Source: Variovorax sp. (GTDB lineage Bacteria; Pseudomonadota; Gammaproteobacteria; Burkholderiales; Burkholderiaceae_C). From it: a stretch of DNA of 9,113 nucleotides. The stretch lies in assembly GCA_028292145.1 (NCBI GenBank), contig JAQGMX010000354.1:1-9113 (forward strand), written 5' to 3'. The notes under the pieces were generated by a model that did not search any database, had not been told where the DNA came from, and saw nothing but the letters and a program-made list of their open reading frames with translations. Both the position numbers and the translations under genes were made by a program. Every line of letters starts with the position of its first letter. Positions within the stretch are counted from its first letter, which is position 1. Below, piece by piece: positions 1 through 6,695 of the stretch.

Positions 1-729
1 CCGCCCAAGAGCGGCAAGACGGTGATGATGCAGCACATCGCCCACGCGATCAGCGCCAATTACCCCGACGTCCACATGATGGTGTTGCTCATCGACGAGC
101 GCCCTGAAGAAGTGACCGAAATGCAGCGCACCGTGAAGGGCGAAGTCATCGCTTCGACCTTCGACGAGCCCGCCGCCCGCCACGTGCACGTCGCCGAAAT
201 GGTGATCGAGCGCGCCAAGCGCCTGGTCGAGCTCAAAAAGGACGTCGTGATCCTGCTGGACTCGATCACCCGTCTCGCCCGCGCCTACAACAACGTCGTG
301 CCCTCGTCGGGCAAGGTGCTGACCGGCGGCGTCGATTCCAACGCGCTCCAGCGCCCCAAGCGCTTCCTCGGCGCGGCACGGAACGTCGAAGAAGGCGGTT
401 CGCTGACCATCATTGGCACGGCGCTCATCGATACCGGCAGCCGCATGGACGAAGTGATTTTCGAAGAGTTCAAGGGCACCGGCAACTCCGAAATCCATCT
501 GGATCGCCGCCTGTACGAAAAGCGCGTGTTTCCGTCGATCCAGCTCAGCCGCAGCGGCACCCGCCGCGAAGAACTGCTGCTCGCACCGGAGATCCTGCAA
601 AAGACCCGCATCCTGCGCCAGCTCATGTACAACATGGACGAGATCGAGTCGATGGAGCTGATGCTCAAGAACATGAAGGCGACCAAAACCAATGTCGAAT
701 TTTTCGACATGATGCGAAGAGGTGGCTAA
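1..729 (+). CDS. rho: Transcription termination factor Rho, C-terminal part (5' end outside window)
   Basis: Rho is a hexameric RNA-dependent ATPase that translocates along untranslated RNA and releases RNA polymerase. The reading frame is open from base 1, so the gene enters from outside; 242 residues are visible. By family knowledge they correspond to E. coli Rho from about residue 179, so the N-terminal RNA-binding domain is missing and the ATPase domain is present. Adding 178 to the visible number gives E. coli numbering. Seen: Walker A PPKSGKT (1-7), catalytic Glu in IDERPEE (Glu33, E. coli E211), Walker B VVILLD (82-87, D265), Q-loop around VLTGGVD (106-112), R-loop FKGTGN (157-162) and arginine finger in RSGTRRE (Arg188, R366). 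The C-terminus ends at the expected place. Nothing suggests damage. The ATG-rich stretch near base 25 is internal, not a start. A repeat with terminator-like hairpins begins directly after the TAA. Confidence 0.99.
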   Translation, partial: PPKSGKTVMMQHIAHAISANYPDVHMMVLLIDERPEEVTEMQRTVKGEVIASTFDEPAARHVHVAEMVIERAKRLVELKKDVVILLDSITRLARAYNNVVPSSGKVLTGGVDSNALQRPKRFLGAARNVEEGGSLTIIGTALIDTGSRMDEVIFEEFKGTGNSEIHLDRRLYEKRVFPSIQLSRSGTRREELLLAPEILQKTRILRQLMYNMDEIESMELMLKNMKATKTNVEFFDMMRRGG

Positions 730-730
730 C

Positions 731-820
731 CCCCAGGCTTGCGCACTTCGTGTCGCAGCGCCAACCCCCTTTCAGGGGGCAACACCAGCGGCCCGGCAAA
801 GCCGGTTCCGCGGTGTTTTT
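731..820 (+). repeat. Intergenic repeat, copy 1 (after rho): core plus two hairpins and T-run
   Basis: This roughly 90-bp element begins one base after the rho stop codon and has a second copy, inverted on the map, at 6696-6784. Its first 32 bases (731-762) are identical in both copies and contain a bulged hairpin, GCGCAC-TTC-GTGtCGC (741-756). Next comes hairpin A (CCCCCT-TTC-AGGGGG, 765-779). Hairpin B (781-817) has outer arms AACACC/GGTGTT, middle arms GCGG/CCGC and inner arms CCGGC-AAA-GCCGG, and runs into TTTTT (816-820). By eye about 78 of 90 aligned positions match copy 2. It contains no open reading frame and no transposase. It resembles a REP-like family placed at 3' ends of genes, and hairpin B with its T-run could act as an intrinsic terminator. 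The family assignment is inference. Confidence 0.88.
781..820 (+). terminator. Hairpin B of repeat copy 1, probable intrinsic terminator of rho
   Basis: The stem is AACACC (781-786) with GGTGTT (812-817), GCGG (788-791) with CCGC (808-811), and CCGGC (793-797) with GCCGG (801-805) around an AAA loop. A787 is bulged, and C792 faces T806-T807. The T-run is 816-820, so the lower arm overlaps its start. This long GC-rich stem with a short U-tract meets the usual intrinsic terminator form. The stem interruptions lower confidence. Confidence 0.65.
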
Positions 821-829
821 GAAATCGAA

Positions 830-853
830 GCCCGTTATTGACGGGCCTTTTTC
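830..853 (+). terminator. Intrinsic terminator downstream of rho
   Basis: A perfect 6-bp stem GCCCGT (830-835) / ACGGGC (841-846) with loop TATTG is followed by CC/T5 (848-852) and further pyrimidines. It is a compact classical terminator, second in series after the repeat hairpin. It would close the rho transcript before the rpmE2 promoter. Confidence 0.85.
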
Positions 854-870
854 TTGCGAATCTTGCGATG

Positions 871-879
871 TGCAATAAT
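871..879 (+). promoter_or_regulatory. Probable extended -10 promoter element for rpmE2
   Basis: TGC followed by AATAAT (874-879) matches an extended -10 (TGn + TATAAT with five of six bases). A TTGCGA at 854-859 resembles a -35 box (four of six) but is only 14 bases away, which is short; the TGn extension could compensate. It lies just after the rho terminator and about 75 bp before the rpmE2 start codon, the expected place for an independent promoter. No start-site data are available. Confidence 0.45.
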
Positions 880-943
880 CGCAGGCTCCGCGAAAAGTGC
901 GGCTGGACGGCGTGTTCGGTCGGTGGCTCTCGCATCGACACCT

Positions 944-949
944 AAGGAA
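944..949 (+). promoter_or_regulatory. Ribosome binding site of rpmE2
   Basis: AAGGAA lies five bases before the ATG at 955 and is a good Shine-Dalgarno match. It fixes the start of rpmE2. Confidence 0.85.
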
Positions 950-954
950 ATACC

Positions 955-1248
955 ATGGCAAAAGAAGGCATTCACCCCAATTACCGCGAAGTTCTGTTCG
1001 TCGATATGTCGAACGGCTTCAAGTTCGTGACCCGCTCGTGCGCAAACACGAAGGAAATGGGCAAGACGGACGACGGCCGCGAGCTGCCCCTGTACAAGCT
1101 CGACACCACCAGCGAATCGCACCCGTTCTATACCGGCACTCAGAAGTCGGTCAACGACATGGGTGGCCGCGTGGAGCGCTTCCGCAATCGTTTCGGCAAA
1201 AGCAACACACCTGCTGCCGCAACCACCGCCGAAGCAGACGCCAAGTAA
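955..1248 (+). CDS. rpmE2: Large ribosomal subunit protein bL31, type B
   Basis: This is the 97-residue protein L31 of the 50S subunit, which in the family forms an intersubunit bridge near the central protuberance. Family-typical segments seen are HPNYREVLFVDMSNGFKF (7-24), SHPFYTGTQ in the middle and GRVERFRNRF (70-79). The zinc-binding cysteine pairs of type A L31 are absent: the only cysteine is Cys29, in RSCANT. This places it in the zinc-independent type B (C-minus) class, called YkgM in E. coli. The Ala/Thr-rich tail after residue 83 makes it somewhat longer than the usual 80-90 residues. A strong Shine-Dalgarno sequence precedes the ATG, and promoter and terminator flank the gene, so it is probably monocistronic. 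L31 beside rho is a recurring bacterial arrangement. In E. coli and other bacteria type B genes are often Zur-controlled, but no Zur site is recognisable here. Confidence 0.97.
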   Translation: MAKEGIHPNYREVLFVDMSNGFKFVTRSCANTKEMGKTDDGRELPLYKLDTTSESHPFYTGTQKSVNDMGGRVERFRNRFGKSNTPAAATTAEADAK

Positions 1249-1279
1249 TCCAGCGCTAGGAGCCAACGCTTCGCGTCGA

Positions 1280-1310
1280 GGGCAGCCCGGTTTACCGTGC
1301 TGCCCTTTTT
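1280..1310 (+). terminator. Strong intrinsic terminator of rpmE2
   Basis: A perfect 7-bp stem GGGCAGC (1280-1286) / GCTGCCC (1299-1305) carries an inner CGG/CCG extension and is followed by TTTTT (1306-1310) and then CTTTT. It lies 31 bp after the rpmE2 stop. The 96-bp gap 1249-1344 otherwise shows no clear promoter for the next gene. Confidence 0.93.
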
Positions 1311-1344
1311 CTTTTCCAGATTATTCCAAGACAGCCGACATCCA

Positions 1345-3144
1345 TTGAGCCAACCGACGCCCGCCATCGTTGCCCAGAGCGCCGTTCGCCGCTTGCCTCG
1401 ATTCGCACTGCTGCTCCTGTGCGCCGCCTATCTGATGCCGGGACTCATTGGCCGCGGCCCCTGGAAAAGCGCCGACATCACGGCTTTCGGCTACATGGCC
1501 GAACTCGCCCGCACCACCGAAGGCCTTGCGCGCTGGCTCGATCCGATGCTGCTCGGCATCCGGCCGGAGACGCCGTCGCTGCTGCCTTACTGGATCGGCG
1601 CACTGGCGATCAAGCTGGCGCCGTCATGGATCCATCCCGATCTGGCGGTTCGCATCGCATTTGCGTTGCTGCTCTGGGGCGTTTTCATGGCGTCCTGGTA
1701 TGCGGCTTATTTTCTGGCGCGCACGCCGCGTGCCCAGCCGGTCGCTTTCGCTTTCGGCGGCGAGGCGAAGCCGACCGATTACGCGCGCGCCATCGCCGAC
1801 GGCGCTTTGCTCGCCCTGATCGCGTGCCTGGGCTTGGCCCAACTCGGCCACGAAACCACGCCGGCGCTGGCCCAGCTGTTTTTCGCCACGCACATGCTGT
1901 ACGGCGTCGCGGCCATGCCCTATCAGCGCCGCGGTGCGATTTTCGCGCTGGTGATCGGCACCTTCGGCATGTCGCTGAGCGGTGCGCCGACGATCGGGCT
2001 GACGCTGGGCCTGGGCAGCGCGCTGCTGATCGTCCTGGGCGGACGCAAGGCGGCAGCCGCCGCTGAGAATCCGTTCGACACCCACTACGGCGAAGTCGTC
2101 GGCGACATGCGCGGCTACTCGGCCAAAGATCCGCTGCTGATCGCCGGTGTCGCCGTGCTTGCCGCGCTGCTCGTGATCTCGCTGGGTCTTTGGCACATGC
2201 AGATCGCGCTGCCGGGCTCGAACCCGAACAAGACGCTGGCCAGCGACCTGAGAAGTCTTGCGAAGCTGATGCTCTGGTTCACCTGGCCGGCCTGGCCGCT
2301 GGCGATGTGGACATTGTGGCGCTGGCGCGGCCAGCTCATGGCGCGCCACGTCGCCTTGCCCTTGCTGTTCGCTCTGGTGCCCGTCGCTGCGACCTGGACG
2401 ACCGACTTTTCCGACCGGTCGTTGCTGCTCGCCCTGCCCGCGATTTCCATGCTCGCCGCTTTCGCGCTGCCGACCTTGCGGCGCAGCGTCGCGGCGCTGG
2501 TCGACTGGTTCACCCTGCTCTTCTTCAGCAGCGCCGCCTTCGTCATCTGGGGCTACTGGATCGCGATGCAGACCGGATTCCCGCCCAAGATGGCGGCCAG
2601 CGTCGCGCGCCTAACGCCCGGGTTCATCCCGCAGTTCTCATGGCTCACCCTGGTCTTCGCGCTGGCTGCGACGCTGGCCTGGTGCTGGCTGGTGCGCTGG
2701 CGGACCGGTCGTCACCAGGCTGCACTCTGGAAATCGCTGGTGCTTCCCGGCGGCGGCGCGGCGCTTTGCTGGCTGCTGGGCACGACGTTGTGGCTTCCCG
2801 CGCTCGATTACGCGCTCAGTTATGCGCCGCAGGTTCGGGCGGTGTCTGAACGCATCGCGCAAGGCGAGGCCGCAAAGCGGGCGGACGACCAGCCGGTTTC
2901 GCAGTCTTGCGTCACGTTGCTGGGCGTCGGACGTGCGCATATCGCGGCGTTGCGCTATCACGGCCAGTTCGATCTGCAGCCGGTGGCACTGCGCAACAGC
3001 TGCGACTGGATGCTGGTCGGCCCCGACGCGATCGCCCGGGTGCGGGAAGTGGCGAGTTTCGATCAGTGGTCGCTGGTCGGCACGATGCGTCGCCCGAGCA
3101 GCGCCAGCGACGATCTGCTGCTCTACCAGCGCAGCGCGCGCTGA
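1345..3144 (+). CDS. GT39/ArnT-like polytopic membrane protein, putative glycosyltransferase
   Basis: This is a 599-residue protein with about eleven hydrophobic segments and a hydrophilic C-terminal domain. The first segment (about 19-36) is followed by a loop with GRGPWKSADITAFGYM (36-51), where Asp44 falls where GT-C enzymes such as ArnT carry catalytic acidic residues. LLGIRPETPSLLPYWIGAL (69-87) also resembles the GT39 loop. Such enzymes move a sugar from a polyprenyl-phosphate carrier onto lipid or protein on the periplasmic side. The donor and acceptor here cannot be read from sequence. The C-terminal domain (about 500-599) has Cys522 and Cys553, a possible disulfide. The frame is open upstream to a GTG at 1297, but that lies inside the rpmE2 terminator hairpin. 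The TTG at 1345 is preferred because it precedes the first membrane segment by a normal N-tail; no good Shine-Dalgarno is seen. The MATE gene starts 8 bp downstream. The membrane-protein call is firm, the enzyme class tentative. Confidence 0.62.
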   Translation: MSQPTPAIVAQSAVRRLPRFALLLLCAAYLMPGLIGRGPWKSADITAFGYMAELARTTEGLARWLDPMLLGIRPETPSLLPYWIGALAIKLAPSWIHPDLAVRIAFALLLWGVFMASWYAAYFLARTPRAQPVAFAFGGEAKPTDYARAIADGALLALIACLGLAQLGHETTPALAQLFFATHMLYGVAAMPYQRRGAIFALVIGTFGMSLSGAPTIGLTLGLGSALLIVLGGRKAAAAAENPFDTHYGEVVGDMRGYSAKDPLLIAGVAVLAALLVISLGLWHMQIALPGSNPNKTLASDLRSLAKLMLWFTWPAWPLAMWTLWRWRGQLMARHVALPLLFALVPVAATWTTDFSDRSLLLALPAISMLAAFALPTLRRSVAALVDWFTLLFFSSAAFVIWGYWIAMQTGFPPKMAASVARLTPGFIPQFSWLTLVFALAATLAWCWLVRWRTGRHQAALWKSLVLPGGGAALCWLLGTTLWLPALDYALSYAPQVRAVSERIAQGEAAKRADDQPVSQSCVTLLGVGRAHIAALRYHGQFDLQPVALRNSCDWMLVGPDAIARVREVASFDQWSLVGTMRRPSSASDDLLLYQRSAR

Positions 3145-3152
3145 ACGCTGCG

Positions 3153-4532
3153 ATGACTGACGAGCGCCGCATCATCGCGGGCCATGCGGGCACGGTGCTG
3201 GTCGGTCAACTGGCGGTGATGGCTTTCGGCGTGACCGACACCATCGTCGCAGGCCGCTATGCAGAAGATGCGCTGGCGGCGCTTTCCGTCGGCTCCGCCA
3301 TTTTCATCAGCGTTTTCGTGTCGCTGATGGGCATGCTGCAGGCGCTGCTGCCGATCTGGGCCGAACTTCACGGCGGTCAAAAGACGTCGGAAGTCGGCGC
3401 TTCGCTGCGGCAGTCGCTCTATCTCTGCGGTGCCGCGATCGTGGCCGGCATGGCGCTGCTTTTGATGCCGTCGCAACTGCTGCAGTGGACCGGCGTACCG
3501 GAAGCCATGCGCGGCAGCGTCGAGCAATATCTGGCCGTGCTCGCCTTTGCGCTGCCGCCAGCGCTGCTGTTCCGGCTCTTCAGCACGCTGAACCAGAGTC
3601 TCGGCAAGCCGCGGCTGGTCACCTGGCTTCAGATCGGTGCGCTGGCGGTCAAGCTGCCGCTGTCGATCTGGTTGACCTTCGGCGGTGCCGGCGTCCCTGC
3701 GCTCGGCCTGGAAGGCTGCGCCTGGGCCACCCTGACCGTGAACTGGGCGATGCTCGGCTGCGCGATCTGGGTTTCGAGGCGCCAGGCGTTCTACGCGCCG
3801 TACCGTCTCTGGCAGCGCATCGAGGCGCCGGACTGGCCGCAGATCGGACGCTTCGCGCGCCTCGGCGTGCCGGCCGGACTCGCGGTGCTGGTCGAAGTGA
3901 CGTCGTTCACGCTGATGGCGCTTTTCATCGCGCGACTCGGCACGGCATCGGCGGCTGCGCACCAGATCGCGTCCAACCTCACCGCCGTCGCCTACATGTT
4001 CCCGCTGTCGCTGGGTATCGCGACGAGCGCGCGCGTCAGCTACTGGCTCGGGGCGGGCGATCCGGCGGCGGCGCGGCGCGTGTGCCGCAAAGGTTTCGAG
4101 ATGACGGTGCTGTGCGCGCTTGCATGGGCCGGCGCAATGGTTCTGTTCCGCTGGCGGCTTGCGGGCCTGTATTCGGACCGCCCAGCCGTCGTCGCACTCG
4201 CCGCGACGCTGCTGCTCGCCACCGCCGGCTATCACATCGCCGATGCCGTCCAGACGCTTTGCGTGTTCGTGCTGCGCTGCTACCGCGTGACCTTCGTCCC
4301 GCTGCTGCTGTATTGCACGCTGCTGTGGGGCGTCGGTCTCGGCGGCAGCTACCTGCTGGCCTACCGCGGCCTCGGCCCGTGGACCGCCATGCAGTCGCCA
4401 CTGGCTTTCTGGCTGATGAGCGCCTTGGCGCTGGCCGCGACCGCACTGTTGTTCGTGGCGCTGCTCTGGCGCACCGTCCATCGTTCGCAGCCAACCGACG
4501 GTTGTGCCAGTTCGGCTGGTTCGGCCGCCTGA
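3153..4532 (+). CDS. MATE family multidrug/organic cation efflux protein (NorM-like)
   Basis: This 459-residue protein has about twelve hydrophobic segments, the normal size for MATE exporters, which expel cationic drugs or metabolites across the inner membrane in exchange for Na+ or H+. Seen: FGVTDTIVAGRYAEDALAAL (25-44) in the first repeat, and AAHQIASNLTAVAYMFPLSL (268-287) leading to GIATSARVSYWLG (288-300), the hallmark segment of the NorM branch. Gly-Lys-Pro in SLGKPRL (149-155) is also typical. The reading frame is open further upstream, inside the previous gene, but the ATG at 3153 gives the expected N-terminus. No Shine-Dalgarno sequence is visible; the start lies 8 bp after the stop of the GT39-like gene, so translation is probably coupled. 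The substrate is not predictable. The end converges on phoR, and the last residues are Ser/Ala-rich and probably unconserved. Confidence 0.93.
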   Translation: MTDERRIIAGHAGTVLVGQLAVMAFGVTDTIVAGRYAEDALAALSVGSAIFISVFVSLMGMLQALLPIWAELHGGQKTSEVGASLRQSLYLCGAAIVAGMALLLMPSQLLQWTGVPEAMRGSVEQYLAVLAFALPPALLFRLFSTLNQSLGKPRLVTWLQIGALAVKLPLSIWLTFGGAGVPALGLEGCAWATLTVNWAMLGCAIWVSRRQAFYAPYRLWQRIEAPDWPQIGRFARLGVPAGLAVLVEVTSFTLMALFIARLGTASAAAHQIASNLTAVAYMFPLSLGIATSARVSYWLGAGDPAAARRVCRKGFEMTVLCALAWAGAMVLFRWRLAGLYSDRPAVVALAATLLLATAGYHIADAVQTLCVFVLRCYRVTFVPLLLYCTLLWGVGLGGSYLLAYRGLGPWTAMQSPLAFWLMSALALAATALLFVALLWRTVHRSQPTDGCASSAGSAA

Positions 4533-4547
4533 ACGGCTTCAGGCCGA
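4521..4547. terminator. Hairpin shared by convergent MATE and phoR ends
   Basis: GCCTGAA (4527-4533) pairs with TTCAGGC (4538-4544) around a CGGC loop. Alternatively the stem shortens by one pair and TCGG (4521-4524) adds to CCGA (4544-4547). It overlaps the MATE stop codon (4530-4532) and the phoR stop codon (4539-4541). There is no T-run on either strand, so intrinsic termination is doubtful. A role as a two-way 3' end structure is inferred. Confidence 0.4.
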
Positions 4548-5921
4548 GGCGCCCAGCCCCCGGCTGCTGACGACCGACATCGCGCTGCCCGCAACCGGCC
4601 GGGCCGGCCGCAAGCGCGCGACCGGGAACAGCAGCGCGAAACGCGAACCCTTGCCCACGACGCTCTCGATCCTGAATTCGGCGCCGTGGCGTTGCGCGAC
4701 GTGCTTGACGATCGCCAACCCCAGCCCGGTACCGCCCGTCTCCCGCGACCGGCTGCGATCGACGCGGTAGAAGCGCTCGGTCAGCCGCGGAATGTGTTCC
4801 GCCGCGATACCGGGGCCGCTGTCGCGCACGGCGAACTCGGCCCGGCCGTCCGGCAGCGTCTGCCAGGTCACCGTGATCTCGCCACCGCCCGGCGTGTAGC
4901 GGATCGCGTTGCTCAGCAGGTTCGACATCGCGCTCAGCAATTCGGTCGCCGCACCGGCGATTTCCTGATCGGCAGTGACGGTGAAGGTCAGCCGGTGACC
5001 CAGTTTGGGCGCGAGGCGGGCCGACAATCCGCGGCCTTCGTCTTCGCACTGCGCGAGCAGCCCCCGCGCACGGGTCCAGTGGCCGAGCGTCGGCGCGGCG
5101 CTGCCTTCGAGGCGCGACAGCGTCAACAGGTCGTTGACCAGCGTTTCCATGCGGTGAGATTGCTGCGCCATCAGCGCGAGATAGCGCGATCGCTCCTCGG
5201 CGTCGAGCGGCAGGTTCTGCAGCGTCTCGACGAAGCCGGCCAGCACGGTCAGCGGCGTACGAATTTCGTGCGACACGTTGGCGACGAAATCGCGGCGCAT
5301 CGCCTCGGCCTGTTCGAGCGATGTGATGTCGCGCGTGAGCAGCATGCGGCGGTTGCCGGCGTACGGATGCACCTGCACCGACACGCGCACCGGATGATTG
5401 GACGGGCCGTGGCGCGCGTGGGTGGCGTCGATGACGACGTCCCGGCTGTAGTTCCAGGACGCCAGATAGGCGACGAAGGCCGGATCGCGCACCAGATTGG
5501 CCAGATGCTGCAGCATGTCGCGCTCGGCGTCGATGCCGAACTGCCCGGCGGCCGTCTGGTTGCACCACTCGATGCGGCCTTGTTCGTCGAGCAGCACCAC
5601 GCCGTTGGGCGACGCCTGGATCGCTGCAAGGAATTCCTGCAGCCGCTCCTGCGCCTGCCGGGTCTGCTGTTCGCGCTCCCGCAGCAACTTGCGGATGCGG
5701 TCGGCCAGCTCGCCCCAGATGCCGCCGCTGCGCGAGGAAAGCCCCGCCGCGTCGGTCCGCAGCACCTTCATCAACCGCTGCGCGCGCCAGATATCGAGCG
5801 CGATCCAGAGCGCCGCACCGCACCAGGCACCCCAGCCGGCCGCATGCCCGCTGAAGACGATCGCCATGAGAATGCCGCCGGCGAGCGAGGCGAGGAGAAA
5901 CGAGGCGACACGAAAGGGCAT
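4539..5921 (-). CDS. phoR: Phosphate regulon sensor histidine kinase PhoR
   Basis: PhoR is the inner-membrane kinase that phosphorylates PhoB when phosphate is scarce and dephosphorylates it when phosphate is plentiful. The 460-residue protein has two N-terminal membrane segments (about 5-23 and 29-44), a helical linker rich in Glu/Gln/Arg (75-97), and a PAS domain (about 98-200). The HisKA segment contains FVANVSHEIRTPL, with the phospho-acceptor His218. The HATPase domain has the N-box NLLSNAIRYTP (334-344), G1 DSGPG (367-371), the F-box region ERFYR (382-386) and G2 GGTGLGL (396-402). All catalytic motifs are intact. It lacks a large periplasmic domain, as usual for PhoR, which is thought to sense phosphate through PstSCAB and PhoU. 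The start lies 22 bp after the phoB stop, so the two genes are likely co-transcribed; no clear Shine-Dalgarno is seen. Length is slightly above the 431 residues of E. coli PhoR, with an unremarkable C-terminal tail. Confidence 0.97.
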   Translation of the reverse strand: MPFRVASFLLASLAGGILMAIVFSGHAAGWGAWCGAALWIALDIWRAQRLMKVLRTDAAGLSSRSGGIWGELADRIRKLLREREQQTRQAQERLQEFLAAIQASPNGVVLLDEQGRIEWCNQTAAGQFGIDAERDMLQHLANLVRDPAFVAYLASWNYSRDVVIDATHARHGPSNHPVRVSVQVHPYAGNRRMLLTRDITSLEQAEAMRRDFVANVSHEIRTPLTVLAGFVETLQNLPLDAEERSRYLALMAQQSHRMETLVNDLLTLSRLEGSAAPTLGHWTRARGLLAQCEDEGRGLSARLAPKLGHRLTFTVTADQEIAGAATELLSAMSNLLSNAIRYTPGGGEITVTWQTLPDGRAEFAVRDSGPGIAAEHIPRLTERFYRVDRSRSRETGGTGLGLAIVKHVAQRHGAEFRIESVVGKGSRFALLFPVARLRPARPVAGSAMSVVSSRGLGASA

Positions 5922-5943
5922 GCGGCGAGATTAGCCTAGCAAG

Positions 5944-6636
5944 TCAGACGGTCGCCTGCGCGGTCAATCGATAGCCTGCACCGCGCACGGTTTCGATCAT
6001 CGGCGCCGCAGCGCCCAGCGATTCCCGCAGGCGCTTGACGTGCACATCGACCGTTCGCTCTTCGATGTAAACGTGATCGCCCCAGACCTTGTCGAGCAGC
6101 TGTGCGCGGCTGTGCACGCGCTCGGCATGCTGCATGAGATAGCCCAGCAGCTTGAATTCGGTCGGCCCGACCTTCAGCGGCCCGCCCTGCCAGGTCACGC
6201 GATGTGTCGCCGTATCGAGCGCCAGCTCGCCGATCTCCACCCGCTCGGTCGCCGCCTCGGGGGCGCGACGGCGCAGCACCGCACGGATGCGGGCCAGCAT
6301 TTCCTGCGTCGAGAACGGCTTGGTGATGTAGTCGTCGGCGCCCGCATCGAGCCCGGCCACCTTGTCCGGCTCGTCGCCGCGCGCCGTCAGCATCAGGATC
6401 GGAATCGCCTTGGTCCGCGGATCTTTCCGCCACTGACGCGCCAGCTGCAACCCGCTCTGCCCCGGCAGCATCCAGTCCAGCAGGATCAGGTCCGGAATCA
6501 GCGTATCGATCTCGCGCTGCGCCGACACCCCGTCTTCCGACCAGATCGGATCGAACCCGTTGTGCCGCAAATTCACCGCGATCAGCTCTGCGATCGAGGA
6601 TTCGTCTTCAACGATCAAGACGCGAGGTTTTTTCAT
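5944..6636 (-). CDS. phoB: Phosphate regulon response regulator PhoB
   Basis: This OmpR-family transcription factor binds Pho boxes when phosphorylated by PhoR. The 230-residue protein has a receiver domain (1-120) with acidic pocket Glu10/Asp11, phospho-acceptor Asp54 in LLDWMLPG, switch Thr84 and Lys106 in TKPFS. The winged-helix DNA-binding domain (about 130-228) shows VGPTEFKLLGYLM (156-168), the recognition-helix region EERTVDVHVKRLR (192-204) and RGAGYRL (218-224). The length matches the family (229 in E. coli). The ATG at 6636 is supported by the typical N-terminus KKPRVLIVEDE; the nearest purine stretch upstream, GAAAG, is a weak ribosome site. The 153-bp gap to phoU holds a repeat with terminator-like hairpins and a G-tract cluster, so phoB may be transcribed separately from pst-phoU or by read-through. 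No convincing Pho box was found there. Confidence 0.98.
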   Translation of the reverse strand: MKKPRVLIVEDESSIAELIAVNLRHNGFDPIWSEDGVSAQREIDTLIPDLILLDWMLPGQSGLQLARQWRKDPRTKAIPILMLTARGDEPDKVAGLDAGADDYITKPFSTQEMLARIRAVLRRRAPEAATERVEIGELALDTATHRVTWQGGPLKVGPTEFKLLGYLMQHAERVHSRAQLLDKVWGDHVYIEERTVDVHVKRLRESLGAAAPMIETVRGAGYRLTAQATV

Positions 6637-6654
6637 AAAACAACTTTCAAATTA

Positions 6655-6677
6655 CCCCCCACCACCCCACCCCACCC
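6655..6677 (-). promoter_or_regulatory. G-quadruplex-type motif in the phoB leader
   Basis: Read on the coding strand of phoB, four G-tracts follow each other: GGG, GGGG, GGGG and GGGGGG, separated by T, T and TGGT. This meets the common pattern of four runs of at least three G with loops of one to seven bases. The cluster ends 18 bases before the phoB ATG. The pattern is directly visible; folding in DNA or RNA and any effect on phoB expression are inference. Confidence 0.6.
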
Positions 6678-6695
6678 GCTCCACCGGCCAGTTCC

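Noticed and set aside
731..820. Insertion sequence or CRISPR origin for the repeated element
   Set aside because: No transposase, no flanking duplications seen, no regular spacer pattern; only two dispersed copies in the window.
1297..1344. Upstream GTG start adding 16 residues to the GT39-like protein
   Set aside because: The GTG lies inside the loop and arm of the rpmE2 terminator hairpin with no ribosome site, and the added residues come from the T-run region. TTG 1345 is more sensible.
2907..3152. N-terminal extension of the MATE protein overlapping the preceding gene
   Set aside because: The extension is Arg-rich out-of-frame translation of the GT39-like gene; the MATE family begins at the ATG at 3153.
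3123..4481. Long open frame antisense to the MATE gene, minus strand
   Set aside because: It encodes a low-complexity Arg/Gln/His/Ala-rich product, typical of the shadow strand of a GC-rich gene, and the sense frame is a clear MATE protein.
4036..5823. 595-codon minus-strand frame overlapping phoR and the MATE gene
   Set aside because: It is phoR read one frame off: Arg/Ala/Pro-rich, without recognisable motifs.
4686..5939. Long open frame antisense to phoR, plus strand
   Set aside because: Shadow frame with Arg/Gln/His-rich composition opposite intact kinase motifs; no ribosome site or family resemblance.
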